Of a DNA stretch of 59,379 nt, positions 24,769 to 33,850 are shown one piece after another. A program made the position numbers and the translations under genes. The notes beneath the pieces are model-generated. The model worked only from the letters and a program-made list of their open reading frames with translations, had not been told where the DNA came from and did not search any database. Each line of letters begins with the position of its first letter. Position 1 is the stretch's first letter. Source of the stretch: Gammaproteobacteria bacterium (GTDB lineage Bacteria; Pseudomonadota; Gammaproteobacteria; Enterobacterales; Neiellaceae); NCBI GenBank assembly GCA_017425245.1, contig JAFOOX010000070.1:1-59379 (forward strand), written 5' to 3'.

Positions 24769-25482
24769 TCAAAGTTTGACGATCACCAGCCCAACCTGTT
24801 GAACGCGACCATGAAAGGTCTTGCCGGAACGATTATTACGGATCCGGATCTGTTCGCCAATAGCTGCGTCAGCTTCAGCGATGGCGGTGGTCTTGACGGT
24901 CATCTCTCCGACCATGGCCAACACCTCAACTTCGTCGCCGGTACAGACGGCGCACAGGTTGTTGCTGCGTAGCGGTCGACCGGGCTGAACAGCACGCTTG
25001 ACCCGCGCCCCAAGCAACGGCTCGATACGGGTGGCGCTGCTACCTGGTGTAGCCAGCGGTTCTGCCATGGCGATGGTCAGCATATCGGCGGTCAGCACTG
25101 TGCCAGCGGTCAGCGCCCGGGTGGCGACCACGACCGGTTGGCGCTCACGGACCTGCAGCGGGATATAGGCGTTCCAGTTGGTGCCACAGCTAACCTTGAC
25201 CGTGGTGTTTCGGCCCAGCCGAGCGCTGCCCGGCAAACTGACCGCCAGGGGTTCGGGGCAGGGGGCGTGGTTCAGGTGAGCGGCGGCGGCGCCGAGGGTG
25301 ATGTCGCGCTGATGATCGGCCTCCAGCGCTGGCATGCTGGCCTCGACAAAGTCGCTGATCGCCGCCTGCAGCTGGCTTTGCAGCCCTGCTTGGGCTGCCA
25401 GCGGCCACAACAGCAGCAGCCAGACCACCAAAGCGTGGCCGCGGTCACCGCGTGATTTTGCTGATTTTGCTATGTTCTTCAT
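24769..25482 (-). CDS. flgA: Flagellar P-ring chaperone FlgA
   Basis: 237 residues with a signal peptide ending LAAQAG. FlgA works in the periplasm to assemble the FlgI P ring. The SAF domain is clear: VVVATRALTAGTVLTADMLTIAMAEPL near residues 117-143 and GARVKRAVQPGRPLRSNNL, then GDEVEVLAMVGEMTVKTTAIAEADAAIGEQIRIRN. Four cysteines are present, two as CAVC. It lies upstream of flgM in the usual flgAMN order, divergent from cheV. Confidence 0.93.
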   Translation of the reverse strand: MKNIAKSAKSRGDRGHALVVWLLLLWPLAAQAGLQSQLQAAISDFVEASMPALEADHQRDITLGAAAAHLNHAPCPEPLAVSLPGSARLGRNTTVKVSCGTNWNAYIPLQVRERQPVVVATRALTAGTVLTADMLTIAMAEPLATPGSSATRIEPLLGARVKRAVQPGRPLRSNNLCAVCTGDEVEVLAMVGEMTVKTTAIAEADAAIGEQIRIRNNRSGKTFHGRVQQVGLVIVKL

Positions 25483-25630
25483 CGACTCTTACTATGCTTA
25501 GCAGCAGCCTTAACGGTGCAGCAGCCTCAACGGTCTTGGGGCGGCCAAGGTCAGGAAACTGGCGGTTGCTCCGGTTGTGGGCCAGATTTGCAAGGCTTAT
25601 GCCGATACCTTTGCTGATTGGAGTTCTCCT

Positions 25631-26545
25631 ATGGCCGGCATTCTTGACTCAGTTAATCAACGTACTCAACTTGTCGGTCAGAACCGCCTTGAGCTGTTGC
25701 TGTTCAAGTTGCAGGGCAAACAGCGTTTTGGCATCAACGTCTTCAAGGTGCGCGAGGTGCTGCAATGTCCGGCGCTGACCAAGATGCCGCGGCTGCACCC
25801 TTTTGTTCGTGGTGTGGCCCATATTCGCGGCCATACCATCTCGGTGATTGACCTTAGCCAGGCAACGGGGGGCCGCCCGGTCGAGAACCCGAGCAACTGC
25901 TTCATCATCATTGCTGAGTACAACCGCTCGACCCAGGGATTCCTGGTGAACTCGGTGGAGCGGATCGTTAACATCAATTGGGAATCGATCCTGCCGCCGC
26001 CCAAAGGGGCGGGTAAAATCAGCTACTTGACGGCGGTAACCGAGATTGACAAGGAACTGGTCGAGATTATCGACGTTGAGAAGATCCTCGAAGAGATCGC
26101 ACCGCGAGATGTTACTGTGTCGGCCTCTTTTCTGGCGGATACCGCCATGGCCGGCAAACGCATTCTGGTTGCCGACGACTCGGGCGTGGCACGCAATCAG
26201 ATCAGGCGCGCGTTGGAGCCGTTGGGGGTGCAGGTGATTGTGGCCCGTGACGGCAAAGAGGCACTGGAGATGCTGCGCGAGATGGCTCACGCTTCGCCCA
26301 CCGGAAAACCAGAGTTGGCATTGGTGATTTCGGATATCGAGATGCCGGAGATGGACGGCTATACCCTGACTGCTGAAGTTCGGGCTGATCCGGCACTGCG
26401 CGACCTTTATGTGATTTTGCATACATCATTGAGTGGGGTGTTCAATCAGGCAATGGTGCAGAAGGTCGGGGCCAATGATTTTATTCCCAAATTCAATCCG
26501 GATGAGCTGGCAGGCGCGGTGCGCCGGGCCATTGAAGCGCGCTGA
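25631..26545 (+). CDS. cheV: Chemotaxis coupling protein CheV
   Basis: 304 residues: an N-terminal CheW-like domain (LELLLFKLQGKQRFGINVFKVREVL, RGHTISVIDL) and a C-terminal receiver (ILVADDSGVARNQI with the acidic pair, the phospho-acceptor Asp in VISDIEMPEMDGY, HTS and the Lys in FIPKF). It couples receptors to CheA and tunes adaptation. The start was set at MAGILDSVNQ; the longer in-frame extension is not conserved. It forms a pair with cheR directly upstream of flgB, as in Vibrio and Pseudomonas. Confidence 0.95.
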   Translation: MAGILDSVNQRTQLVGQNRLELLLFKLQGKQRFGINVFKVREVLQCPALTKMPRLHPFVRGVAHIRGHTISVIDLSQATGGRPVENPSNCFIIIAEYNRSTQGFLVNSVERIVNINWESILPPPKGAGKISYLTAVTEIDKELVEIIDVEKILEEIAPRDVTVSASFLADTAMAGKRILVADDSGVARNQIRRALEPLGVQVIVARDGKEALEMLREMAHASPTGKPELALVISDIEMPEMDGYTLTAEVRADPALRDLYVILHTSLSGVFNQAMVQKVGANDFIPKFNPDELAGAVRRAIEAR

Positions 26546-26586
26546 ACGGGTACACATCATGACAAGGGTAGAGGTAGGTAGAGCGC

Positions 26587-27417
26587 GTGCATAAGACTCT
26601 GGCCGACAGCGAATACAACCAGTTCCGGCTTTTTCTGGAGCAGCAGTGCGGTATCGTACTGGGCGAGAACAAACAGTATCTGGTCAAGAGCCGACTGGCG
26701 CCGCTGATGGTCAAGTATGGCGCCGCGTCACTGGGGGAGCTGGTTCAGCGGGCGATGTCCGTACGCGAGCGTGATCTGCGGGCGGTTGTTATTGATGCCA
26801 TGACCACCAACGAGACCCAGTGGTTTCGCGATATCTATCCGTTTGAACTGCTCAAAAGCAAATTGCTGCCGGACTATGCCAAGGCCAAGACGCCGGTGAA
26901 GATCTGGTCGGCCGCCTGTTCCTCAGGGCAGGAGCCTTACTCCATCGCCATGACCATCCTTGAGTACAACACCAGCCGGCCCGGTGCCTTGCCATCGGGA
27001 GCGCAGATCACCGCTACCGACATTTCAGCCACCATGCTGGAGCAGTGCAAAACGGCTGAGTATGACAGCTTGGCATTGGCACGCGGCTTGTCGCCGGAAC
27101 GCAAGAAGCTGTTTTTCGAGAAAGTGGACGACAACCGCATGCGGCTGTCTGCCAAGGTGCGCAATCTGGTCAATTTCCGGCCGGCCAACCTGCTGGAAAG
27201 CTATGCCTTGCTTGGCAAGTTCGACATCATCTTTTGTCGCAACGTGCTCATCTATTTCTCGCCTGATGTGAAAGCCAAGATTCTCAAACAGTTTGCCGGC
27301 AGCCTCAATCCGGGGGGCTATCTGTTCCTTGGTGCGTCGGAGTCGATCACCGGCCTGTCCGATGATTTCGAGATGATCCGCTGTAACCCCGGCATCATCT
27401 ACCGCGTCAAAAAATAG
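26587..27417 (+). CDS. cheR: Chemotaxis protein methyltransferase CheR
   Basis: 276 residues. The N-terminal helical domain is followed by the SAM-binding domain: TTNETQWFRDIYPFELL, IWSAACSSGQEPYSIAM (motif I), ITATDISATML and FDIIFCRNVLIYFSPDVK. It methylates glutamates of chemoreceptors. The start is GTG, with AGGTAGGTAGAG upstream. No C-terminal TPR is present, so it is the short constitutive type. Confidence 0.95.
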   Translation: MHKTLADSEYNQFRLFLEQQCGIVLGENKQYLVKSRLAPLMVKYGAASLGELVQRAMSVRERDLRAVVIDAMTTNETQWFRDIYPFELLKSKLLPDYAKAKTPVKIWSAACSSGQEPYSIAMTILEYNTSRPGALPSGAQITATDISATMLEQCKTAEYDSLALARGLSPERKKLFFEKVDDNRMRLSAKVRNLVNFRPANLLESYALLGKFDIIFCRNVLIYFSPDVKAKILKQFAGSLNPGGYLFLGASESITGLSDDFEMIRCNPGIIYRVKK

Positions 27418-27451
27418 TTCGTCCTTCCGCCTTAACCCCCCTTCTGATTGC

Positions 27452-27467
27452 TGGCACAAGCTTTGCT
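27452..27467 (+). promoter_or_regulatory. Sigma-54 promoter of the flgB operon
   Basis: TGGCAC-N5-TTGCT is an exact RpoN consensus 24 bp before flgB. It probably drives flgBCDE. Confidence 0.92.
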
Positions 27468-27490
27468 TCGTCAGTCCAGGAGGTGGTGTT

Positions 27491-27886
27491 ATGGCCATTA
27501 GTTTTGACAGAGCTTTCGGTGTTCATCAGCACGCGCTCACCGTTCGTGAGCAGCGCGCCGAGGTACTGACCAGCAATATCGCCAACGCCGATACCCCCGG
27601 CTACAAGGCTCGGGATCTCAATTTTGCCGCCGCCCTGGAGCGAGCTCAACAGCGGCAAGGCGTTGCCATTTCCCGTAGTGACGAGCGGCACCTGCTTGCC
27701 TCCAGCAGTGTCAGCAGCGAGGTTGGCTATCGCGTGCCGGACCAGCCGGACACCGGCGATGGCAACAGCGTCGATGTGCATCAGGAGCGCAGCCGCTTTG
27801 TGGAAAACGCCATGGAATATCAAGCCACCATGCGTTTTCTCAACGGCAAGATCCGAGGCCTGACCTCGGCCATTAAGGGAGAATAA
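27491..27886 (+). CDS. flgB: Flagellar proximal rod protein FlgB
   Basis: 131 residues, the usual FlgB length. The rod signature ALTVREQRAEVLTSNIANADTPGYKARDLNF is near residues 18-48, and the C-terminal helix VENAMEYQATMRFLNGKIRGL closes the heptad-rich core. It joins the export gate/FliE to the rod. CAGGAGG precedes the ATG. First gene of the operon. Confidence 0.95.
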   Translation: MAISFDRAFGVHQHALTVREQRAEVLTSNIANADTPGYKARDLNFAAALERAQQRQGVAISRSDERHLLASSSVSSEVGYRVPDQPDTGDGNSVDVHQERSRFVENAMEYQATMRFLNGKIRGLTSAIKGE

Positions 27887-27888
27887 TC

Positions 27889-28302
27889 ATGAGTTTGTTC
27901 AACGTGATGGATGTCGCCGGCACGGCCATGAGCGCCCAGTCGGTGCGCCTTAACACCACTGCCAGCAACATCGCCAACGCCAATAGTGTCAGCAGTAGCG
28001 CTGATACCACTTATCGCTCACGCCAGCCGGTATTTGCCGCTGCCTTCGAGCGCGCCCAGCAGGATCAGAATGCGGTCGGCGTCAAAGTGTTGGGGATCGT
28101 TGAGAGCGATGCGCCGCTGGTGCGTGAATATAACCCCGGCCATCCGATGTCCGATGGCGAGGGCTATATCTACAAGCCCAACGTCAATGTGATGGAGGAG
28201 ATGGCCAACATGATCTCCGCCTCGCGCAGTTATCAGACCAGTGTCCAGGTGGCCGAGGCCGCCAAACAGATGCTGACCAAGACCCTGAGCCTGGGTCAGT
28301 AA
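27889..28302 (+). CDS. flgC: Flagellar proximal rod protein FlgC
   Basis: 137 residues with the N-terminal VAGTAMSAQSVRLNTTASNIANANSV motif, the YNPGHPMSDGEGYIYKPNVNVMEEMANMISASRSYQTSVQ segment and a C-terminal helix. It polymerises into the proximal rod. AGGGAGAATAATC lies before the ATG, 2 bp after flgB. Confidence 0.95.
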   Translation: MSLFNVMDVAGTAMSAQSVRLNTTASNIANANSVSSSADTTYRSRQPVFAAAFERAQQDQNAVGVKVLGIVESDAPLVREYNPGHPMSDGEGYIYKPNVNVMEEMANMISASRSYQTSVQVAEAAKQMLTKTLSLGQ

Positions 28303-28321
28303 CGGATAGCAGGAGAGCAGC

Positions 28322-29011
28322 ATGAGCAGCGTGAGCGGCAACAGCGTAATCGACGGCCTGAGCTGGCAGAAAGAGAGCACGCCAATCAGCGACAAGCCGA
28401 AGGACTCGACCCTTAAGCAGGAAGATTTCTTCAAGTTGCTGACTCAGCAGCTGGCTTATCAGGACCCGTTCAAGCCGGTCGAAAACGACCAGATGATCGC
28501 CCAGATGAGCTCGTTCACCACCGCTGACGGTATCAACAACCTCAACAAGCAGTTTGAGAACATGAATGCCCTGATGAGTTCATCGCAGGCACTGCAAGCC
28601 TCTTCATTGGTGGGCCAGTCGGTGTTGGTGCAGTCATCTGTTGGTTACCAGGGCGCTGGTGAAGGCTTCCGCAGCATGGTCAACCTGCCCAGCAATACCA
28701 CCAACATGGTGGTGCGTATCGAGAACAGTGCCGGGCAGGTGGTGCGCACCTACAACCTGGGTGAGCAGCAAGCAGGTAATGTCGAGATTAACTGGGACGG
28801 CAAAGATGCAGATGGCAATCCGTTGCCGGCCGGCAACTACAAGATTGCCGCTCACGCCCAGCAGAATGGCAAAAACGAGCAACTGGCTTCTGCTGTCTAT
28901 GCTCGCGTCGACAGCGTCACCCTCGGTACCAGCGCCGACACAATGGCACTGAACCTGCAGGGGCTTGGTGCAGTGCGCCTGAGCGACGTTATTGAAGTAT
29001 CCAACGGCTGA
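28322..29011 (+). CDS. flgD: Hook cap protein FlgD
   Basis: 229 residues. The N-terminal motif QEDFFKLLTQQLAYQDPFKPVENDQMIAQMSSFTT is diagnostic of FlgD, and the C-terminal part contains the FlgD Tudor/Ig-like fold (VEINWDGKDADGNPLPAGNYKI). It caps the growing hook and is later discarded. AGGAGAG precedes the ATG. Confidence 0.95.
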   Translation: MSSVSGNSVIDGLSWQKESTPISDKPKDSTLKQEDFFKLLTQQLAYQDPFKPVENDQMIAQMSSFTTADGINNLNKQFENMNALMSSSQALQASSLVGQSVLVQSSVGYQGAGEGFRSMVNLPSNTTNMVVRIENSAGQVVRTYNLGEQQAGNVEINWDGKDADGNPLPAGNYKIAAHAQQNGKNEQLASAVYARVDSVTLGTSADTMALNLQGLGAVRLSDVIEVSNG

Positions 29012-29041
29012 CGGCAGCAGTAATCGCAAGAGGATTAAGTC

Positions 29042-30367
29042 ATGTCATTTAATATTGCCCTGAGCGGTATCAATGCGGCGCAGAAGGATCTGGATACCAC
29101 CGCTAATAACATCGCCAACGTCAACACCTTTGGTTTTAAGGAGTCGCGCGCTGAATTTGCCGACGTTTACTCGTCGAGCGTGTTCAGCAACGCCAAGACT
29201 ACTGTTGGCCAGGGGGTGACCACCAAAGCGGTGGCCCAGCAGTATAGTCAGGGCTCATTTCTGTTCACCAACAACTCGCTCGATCTGGCGGTGGATGGGA
29301 GTGGCTTTTTTGCCACTTCCGCTCAGCTCAATGATCTCGATGTGACTCTGACCCGCGCCGGTGCTTTCAAGCTCAATTCCGATGGCTATGTCACCAACTC
29401 GTCGGGACAGTTTCTGCGCGTGTTTCCGGTAAACCCCGATGGTACTGTCTCTTCGGTCAGTCTGGCCTCGTCGCAGCCGCTGCAGATTCCGACTTCGGCG
29501 GGTAATCCACAGTCCACCGCCAACGTGTCTATCTCGCTGAACTTGCCGGCTGGCGCGTCGGACAAAACGGTGACGGCATTCGATCCCGCTGATAACACCA
29601 CCTACAGCTCGGCGACCTCGCTGACCATTTATGACTCATTGGGGCAGAGCTATGTGGCCACCACCTATTACGTGAAAGACGACATCACACCCAATCGTTG
29701 GGCCGTGTTTTACACGGTTACCGATTCCACCGGCTCGATACCTGTCGATGTGGATACGCTGGCACCAGTGGCGACCGGTAACCCGGTGGGCGCGTCCGGA
29801 CAGGTTGGCCATTACGTCACCTTTAACCCGGATGGGACGGTTAACGCGGTCAACGGTGGCAACCCGGTGACCACGGAAACGCTGGGCACGAGCGCCGGGG
29901 TAAATCTCGGTGGTGCCAACCCGGATCAGGCGCTGACCTTCGCCTTTGCCCGGCCCACCCAGTTTGCCGCTCCTTTTGAAGTCACTCAGTTGACTCAGGA
30001 TGGGGTCACCGTCGGTCGCCTGGTATCGGTCGATATCGCTACTACCGGTCTGGTATCGGCGACTTACAGCAACGGCCTGACCAGCCCGCTGGGCAAGATC
30101 GCGCTGATCAAGGTCAACAGTGAGCAGGGGCTGTCGCCGACCGGCAATACAGCGTGGAAGGCTAATGCGTCGTCCGGTGAGCCGATTGCCGGGGAGGCCG
30201 ATCAGGGCTCTTACGGCCGCATCCTCTCCGGTACTCTTGAACAGTCCAACGTCAACCTGACGTCGGAGCTGGTGGACCTGATCACCGCCCAGCGTAACTT
30301 CCAGGCCAACAGCCGGGCGCTGGAAGCCAACAACACCGTCACCCAGGCGATTCTGCAGATTCGTTAA
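29042..30367 (+). CDS. flgE: Flagellar hook protein FlgE
   Basis: 441 residues. The N-terminal rod motif (ALSGINAAQKDLDTTANNIANVNTFGFK), FADVYSSSVF, the central FlgE D2 region and the C-terminal GTLEQSNVNLTSELVDLITAQRNFQANSRAL define FlgE. It forms the universal joint. AAGAGGA precedes the ATG. A strong hairpin follows, so it ends the flgBCDE unit. Confidence 0.96.
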   Translation: MSFNIALSGINAAQKDLDTTANNIANVNTFGFKESRAEFADVYSSSVFSNAKTTVGQGVTTKAVAQQYSQGSFLFTNNSLDLAVDGSGFFATSAQLNDLDVTLTRAGAFKLNSDGYVTNSSGQFLRVFPVNPDGTVSSVSLASSQPLQIPTSAGNPQSTANVSISLNLPAGASDKTVTAFDPADNTTYSSATSLTIYDSLGQSYVATTYYVKDDITPNRWAVFYTVTDSTGSIPVDVDTLAPVATGNPVGASGQVGHYVTFNPDGTVNAVNGGNPVTTETLGTSAGVNLGGANPDQALTFAFARPTQFAAPFEVTQLTQDGVTVGRLVSVDIATTGLVSATYSNGLTSPLGKIALIKVNSEQGLSPTGNTAWKANASSGEPIAGEADQGSYGRILSGTLEQSNVNLTSELVDLITAQRNFQANSRALEANNTVTQAILQIR

Positions 30368-30385
30368 CCGACTGATAGTGAATGA

Positions 30386-30417
30386 CAGACGCCCGGCCTT
30401 GGCCGGGCGTCTGCGTT
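30386..30417 (+). terminator. Terminator after flgE
   Basis: CAGACGCCCGGCC and GGCCGGGCGTCTG form a perfect 13-bp stem (30386-30398/30401-30413) followed by CGTTTCC. The U tract is short, but the stem is strong and it separates flgE from the flgF promoter. Confidence 0.75.
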
Positions 30418-30440
30418 TCCCCCGGCGCGTTCAGCCAAGC

Positions 30441-30456
30441 TGGCATTCATGTTGCA
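30441..30456 (+). promoter_or_regulatory. Sigma-54 promoter of flgFGHIJ
   Basis: TGGCAT-N5-TTGCA matches the RpoN element with one change from TGGCAC, 42 bp before flgF and just after the flgE terminator. Confidence 0.8.
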
Positions 30457-30497
30457 GTGTGACCCGGTAGTGACGTTTCGCTGACGAGGTTCCCGCC

Positions 30498-31244
30498 ATG
30501 GATCGCATGCTCTACATCGCCATGACTGGCGCATCCCAGGCCATGAATGCCTTGGGGGTAAGCAGCAATAACCTGGCTAACGCCAAGACCACTGGCTTCA
30601 AGGCTGATCTGGTTCAGGCCCGCTCGATGCAAGCTTACGGCGAAGGGCTGCCGACCCGGGTGTTTTCGATGATGGAAAACCCGGGCCATAAGATGAGCGC
30701 CGGCGCGGTGGTAACCACCGGCCGTGAACTGGATGTGGCGGTTAAGGGGGACGGCTGGCTGGCGGTAGCAGACGGCGAGGGCAATGAGGCCTACAGCCGC
30801 AATGGCCGGCTGCAGCTCGGCGCTGATGGTTTGCTGCAAAACGGCAGTGGCCAGTATGTGCTGGATGAAGCAGGTAACCCGCTGTTTGTGCCCCAGCCCT
30901 ACGCCAAGCTTGAGGTCGGTGGCGATGGCACTGTCAGTGTGCTGCCCGCCGGCGCACCGGCCAACGGCGTCGAAATCGTCGGCCGTATCAAGCTGGTCAA
31001 CCCTGACCCCGCCACCCTTGACAAGGGTGAGGATGGCCTGTTTCGGCCGCTCGACGGCACCGTGTTGCCGCCAGACCCGACCTTGACCCTGATGCAGGGG
31101 GCGCTGGAAGACAGCAACGTCAACGTCGTCGAAGAATTGACCGCCATGATCAACTTGCAACGCAACTTCGAGCTGCAGGTCAAGGTGATGAAAACCGCCG
31201 AGCAGACCGACGAGGCCCAGTCCTCGCTGTTGCGCTTGGGTTAA
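30498..31244 (+). CDS. flgF: Flagellar proximal rod protein FlgF
   Basis: 248 residues. MDRMLYIAMTGASQAMNALGVSSNNLANAKTTGFK at the start, VAVKGDGWLAV in the middle and EDSNVNVVEELTAMINLQRNFELQVKVMKTAEQ at the end fit FlgF. First gene of the flgFGHIJ operon. Confidence 0.95.
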   Translation: MDRMLYIAMTGASQAMNALGVSSNNLANAKTTGFKADLVQARSMQAYGEGLPTRVFSMMENPGHKMSAGAVVTTGRELDVAVKGDGWLAVADGEGNEAYSRNGRLQLGADGLLQNGSGQYVLDEAGNPLFVPQPYAKLEVGGDGTVSVLPAGAPANGVEIVGRIKLVNPDPATLDKGEDGLFRPLDGTVLPPDPTLTLMQGALEDSNVNVVEELTAMINLQRNFELQVKVMKTAEQTDEAQSSLLRLG

Positions 31245-31267
31245 CCGGATAACGAGGAGGACGGGCC

Positions 31268-32056
31268 ATGCATCCCGCACTTTGGATCAGCAAAACCGGC
31301 CTGGATGCCCAGCAAACCGATATCGCCGTGATCTCCAACAACCTGGCCAACGCCGCGACTGTTGGTTTCAAAAAGAGTCGGGCGGTGTTCGAGGATCTGC
31401 TCTATCAGACAGTCAACCAGCCCGGTGGCCAGTCATCGCAGAACACGCGGCTGCCCAGTGGGTTGATGCTCGGTGCCGGCACCAAGGTGGTGGCCAGTCA
31501 AAAAATCCACACCCAAGGCAACCTGATCACCACCGATAACTCGATGGACTGGACCATTCAGGGCCGTGGCTTTTTTCAGGTACAGATGCCGGATGGCACT
31601 GTTGCCTATACCCGTAATGGCCAGTTCACCCTCAATGAAGAGGGGCAGCTGGTCACCTCGGGCGCTGGTTATCTGGTGCAGCCGCAGGTCGATGTGCCGC
31701 CCGATGCCCAGTCGCTAACGGTATCGACCGACGGCCAGGTGTCGGTACAGCAGCCGGGACAGGCGGCAGCCACCATTATCGGCAATATCACCACTGTCGA
31801 TTTCGTCAATCCGTCGGGGTTGATGCCGATTGGTGAGAATCTCTTTACCGAAACCGGTGCCAGCGGTGCCGCCACCGAAGGTACGCCGGGTCTTGACGGC
31901 TTGGGCACCATTCGCCAAGGAGCGCTGGAGACCTCCAACGTCAATGTCACCGAGGAGCTGGTCAACCTGATTCAGGCCCAGCGCGTCTATGAGATGAATG
32001 CCAAGGTGATCTCGGCGGTCGACCAGATGCTCTCCTACGTCAACCAGCAGCTGTAA
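31268..32056 (+). CDS. flgG: Flagellar distal rod protein FlgG
   Basis: 262 residues, as in E. coli (260). Features are ISKTGLDAQQTDIAVISNNLANAATVGFKKSRAVFEDL, the distal-rod-specific YQTVNQPGGQSSQNTRLPSG segment, IQGRGFFQVQMPDG, and ETSNVNVTEELVNLIQAQRVYEMNAKVI. It builds the distal rod across the LP ring. GAGGACGGGCC precedes the ATG. Confidence 0.96.
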   Translation: MHPALWISKTGLDAQQTDIAVISNNLANAATVGFKKSRAVFEDLLYQTVNQPGGQSSQNTRLPSGLMLGAGTKVVASQKIHTQGNLITTDNSMDWTIQGRGFFQVQMPDGTVAYTRNGQFTLNEEGQLVTSGAGYLVQPQVDVPPDAQSLTVSTDGQVSVQQPGQAAATIIGNITTVDFVNPSGLMPIGENLFTETGASGAATEGTPGLDGLGTIRQGALETSNVNVTEELVNLIQAQRVYEMNAKVISAVDQMLSYVNQQL

Positions 32057-32071
32057 CGGGAGGATGAGACG

Positions 32072-32743
32072 ATGCGTATCCTGACCATCACCGCCATTGC
32101 CCTGACGCTGGCTGCCTGCGCTTCGCCCAAACAGGTGGAGCCGGATGATCCCTTCTATGCGCCGGTGATCCCGGAGATGCCCAACGAGAGCAAGGCCAGC
32201 AATGGCTCGCTGTTTCAGGACATGCAGGCGCGCGACATCTATTCAGACTCCAAGGCCCGTCAGGTTGGCGACATCATCGTGGTCTCCCTGAACGAGAACA
32301 CCTCGGCCAACAAGGGGGCCAAGAGCGAGATTTCCAAAGATACCGAGGTGGGCATGCAAGCCCCCAATGTACTTGGAAAAATCCCTAGCTGGGGTGGGGT
32401 GCCGATGGCTGTGGATTTGGGTAGTAACAGTGATTTCTCCGGGGAGTCTAAAGTCCGTCAGAGCAATACCCTCGACGGTACTATCTCGGTCACTGTCACC
32501 CAGATCCTGCCCAACGGCAATCTGGTGGTGCGCGGCGAAAAATGGATCACCATCAACACCGGCGATGAGTACGTCCGCTTGACTGGCATCATCCGCGCTG
32601 ACGACATCGCCGCCGATAACACCATCGATTCCAACCGGGTGGCCAATGCCCGCATCCAGTACAGCGGTACCGGCAGTGCTCACGATAATCAGGAAGCTGG
32701 CTGGTTGGCCCGTTTCTTCACCTCGGCACTGTGGCCGTTGTAA
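32072..32743 (+). CDS. flgH: Flagellar L-ring protein FlgH
   Basis: 223 residues. A lipobox LAAC at Cys16 makes it an outer-membrane lipoprotein. Typical stretches are NGSLFQDMQARDIYSDSKARQVGDIIVVSLNENTSANK, SVTVTQILPNGNLVVRGEKWITINTGDEYVRLTGIIR, and GWLARFFTSALWPL at the C-terminus. GGGAGGATG precedes the ATG. Confidence 0.96.
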   Translation: MRILTITAIALTLAACASPKQVEPDDPFYAPVIPEMPNESKASNGSLFQDMQARDIYSDSKARQVGDIIVVSLNENTSANKGAKSEISKDTEVGMQAPNVLGKIPSWGGVPMAVDLGSNSDFSGESKVRQSNTLDGTISVTVTQILPNGNLVVRGEKWITINTGDEYVRLTGIIRADDIAADNTIDSNRVANARIQYSGTGSAHDNQEAGWLARFFTSALWPL

Positions 32744-32752
32744 GGGGGCCTT

Positions 32753-33841
32753 ATGAACAGACTGATAGTTGCCTTGCTGACTCTGATGCTGAGCGCTACC
32801 GCCGGTGCCGAGCGGATTAAGGATCTGGCCCAAGTGGAAGGGGTGCGTAGCAACAATCTGGTTGGCTACGGGCTGGTGGTCGGTTTGCCGGGCACCGGTG
32901 AGCAGACGGTCTACACCGAGCAGAGCTTCAAGACCTTCCTCTCCAATTTCGGTATCACCCTGCCGAGTGGGGTCAAGCCCAAGATCAAGAACGTGGCTGC
33001 GGTGGCCATCAGTGCTGAGCTGCCTGCCTTTGCCAAACCGGGCCAGCTGATCGATATCACTGTGTCCTCGGTGGGCAGTGCCGAAAGCCTGCGTGGTGGC
33101 ACCCTGTTGCAGACCTTTCTCAAGGGGGTTGACGGCAAAGTCTACGCCGTGGCCCAGGGCAACCTGGCGGTGGGTGGTTTTGGCGTGTCAGGTCAGGATG
33201 GCTCCAAGGTGATCGCCAATACGCCGACGGTCGGCAGAATCCCCAATGGTGCGGTGGTCGAGCGCGAGGTGCCGCTGCCCTTTGGTCAAGGGGATTTCCT
33301 CACCTTTAACCTCCATCGCGGCGACTTTTCCACGGCCCAGCGGCTGGCGGATGCCATCAATGAGCTGGTGGGCCCGGATACGGCTGCGCCGATCGATTCG
33401 ACCAGTATCCGGGTATTGGCGCCGCGCGATGTTTCGCAGCGGGTCGGCTATCTGGCCACGCTGGAGAACATTGAAGTGGAGCCGGCGGACGAGTCGGCCA
33501 AGGTGATCGTTAACGCCCGCACCGGCACCATCGTTATCGGCAAGAACGTGCGTCTCTATGCGGCAGCGGTCACCCATGGGGGTTTGACCGTCACCATCGC
33601 CGAGTCGCAGCAGGTGAGCCAGCCCAATCCGCTGTCAGAAGGGGAGACGGTAGTGACCCAGCAGAGCATCATCGATGTGTCGCGGGATGACTCACGTATG
33701 TTTGTCTTCAATCCCGGCTCCACTCTGGATGACCTGGTGCGCGCCATCAATGCCGTGGGCGCCGCCCCGGGTGACATCGTGGCCATCCTCGAGGCCCTGC
33801 GTGAAGCGGGTGCTCTGCGTGGCCAGCTGGTGGTGATCTGA
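32753..33841 (+). CDS. flgI: Flagellar P-ring protein FlgI
   Basis: 362 residues with a signal peptide ending [12 protein letters not shown]. The conserved [60 protein letters not shown] and [16 protein letters not shown] motifs are present. It forms the peptidoglycan-associated ring with help from FlgA. It starts 9 bp after flgH. Confidence 0.97.
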   Translation: MNRLIVALLTLMLSATAGAERIKDLAQVEGVRSNNLVGYGLVVGLPGTGEQTVYTEQSFKTFLSNFGITLPSGVKPKIKNVAAVAISAELPAFAKPGQLIDITVSSVGSAESLRGGTLLQTFLKGVDGKVYAVAQGNLAVGGFGVSGQDGSKVIANTPTVGRIPNGAVVEREVPLPFGQGDFLTFNLHRGDFSTAQRLADAINELVGPDTAAPIDSTSIRVLAPRDVSQRVGYLATLENIEVEPADESAKVIVNARTGTIVIGKNVRLYAAAVTHGGLTVTIAESQQVSQPNPLSEGETVVTQQSIIDVSRDDSRMFVFNPGSTLDDLVRAINAVGAAPGDIVAILEALREAGALRGQLVVI

Positions 33842-33850
33842 GGTCGCGCC

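Noticed and set aside
25590..25612. GCCGATAC upstream of cheV as a sigma-28 -10 element
   Set aside because: No -35 element resembling TAAAGTTT lies 11 bp upstream.
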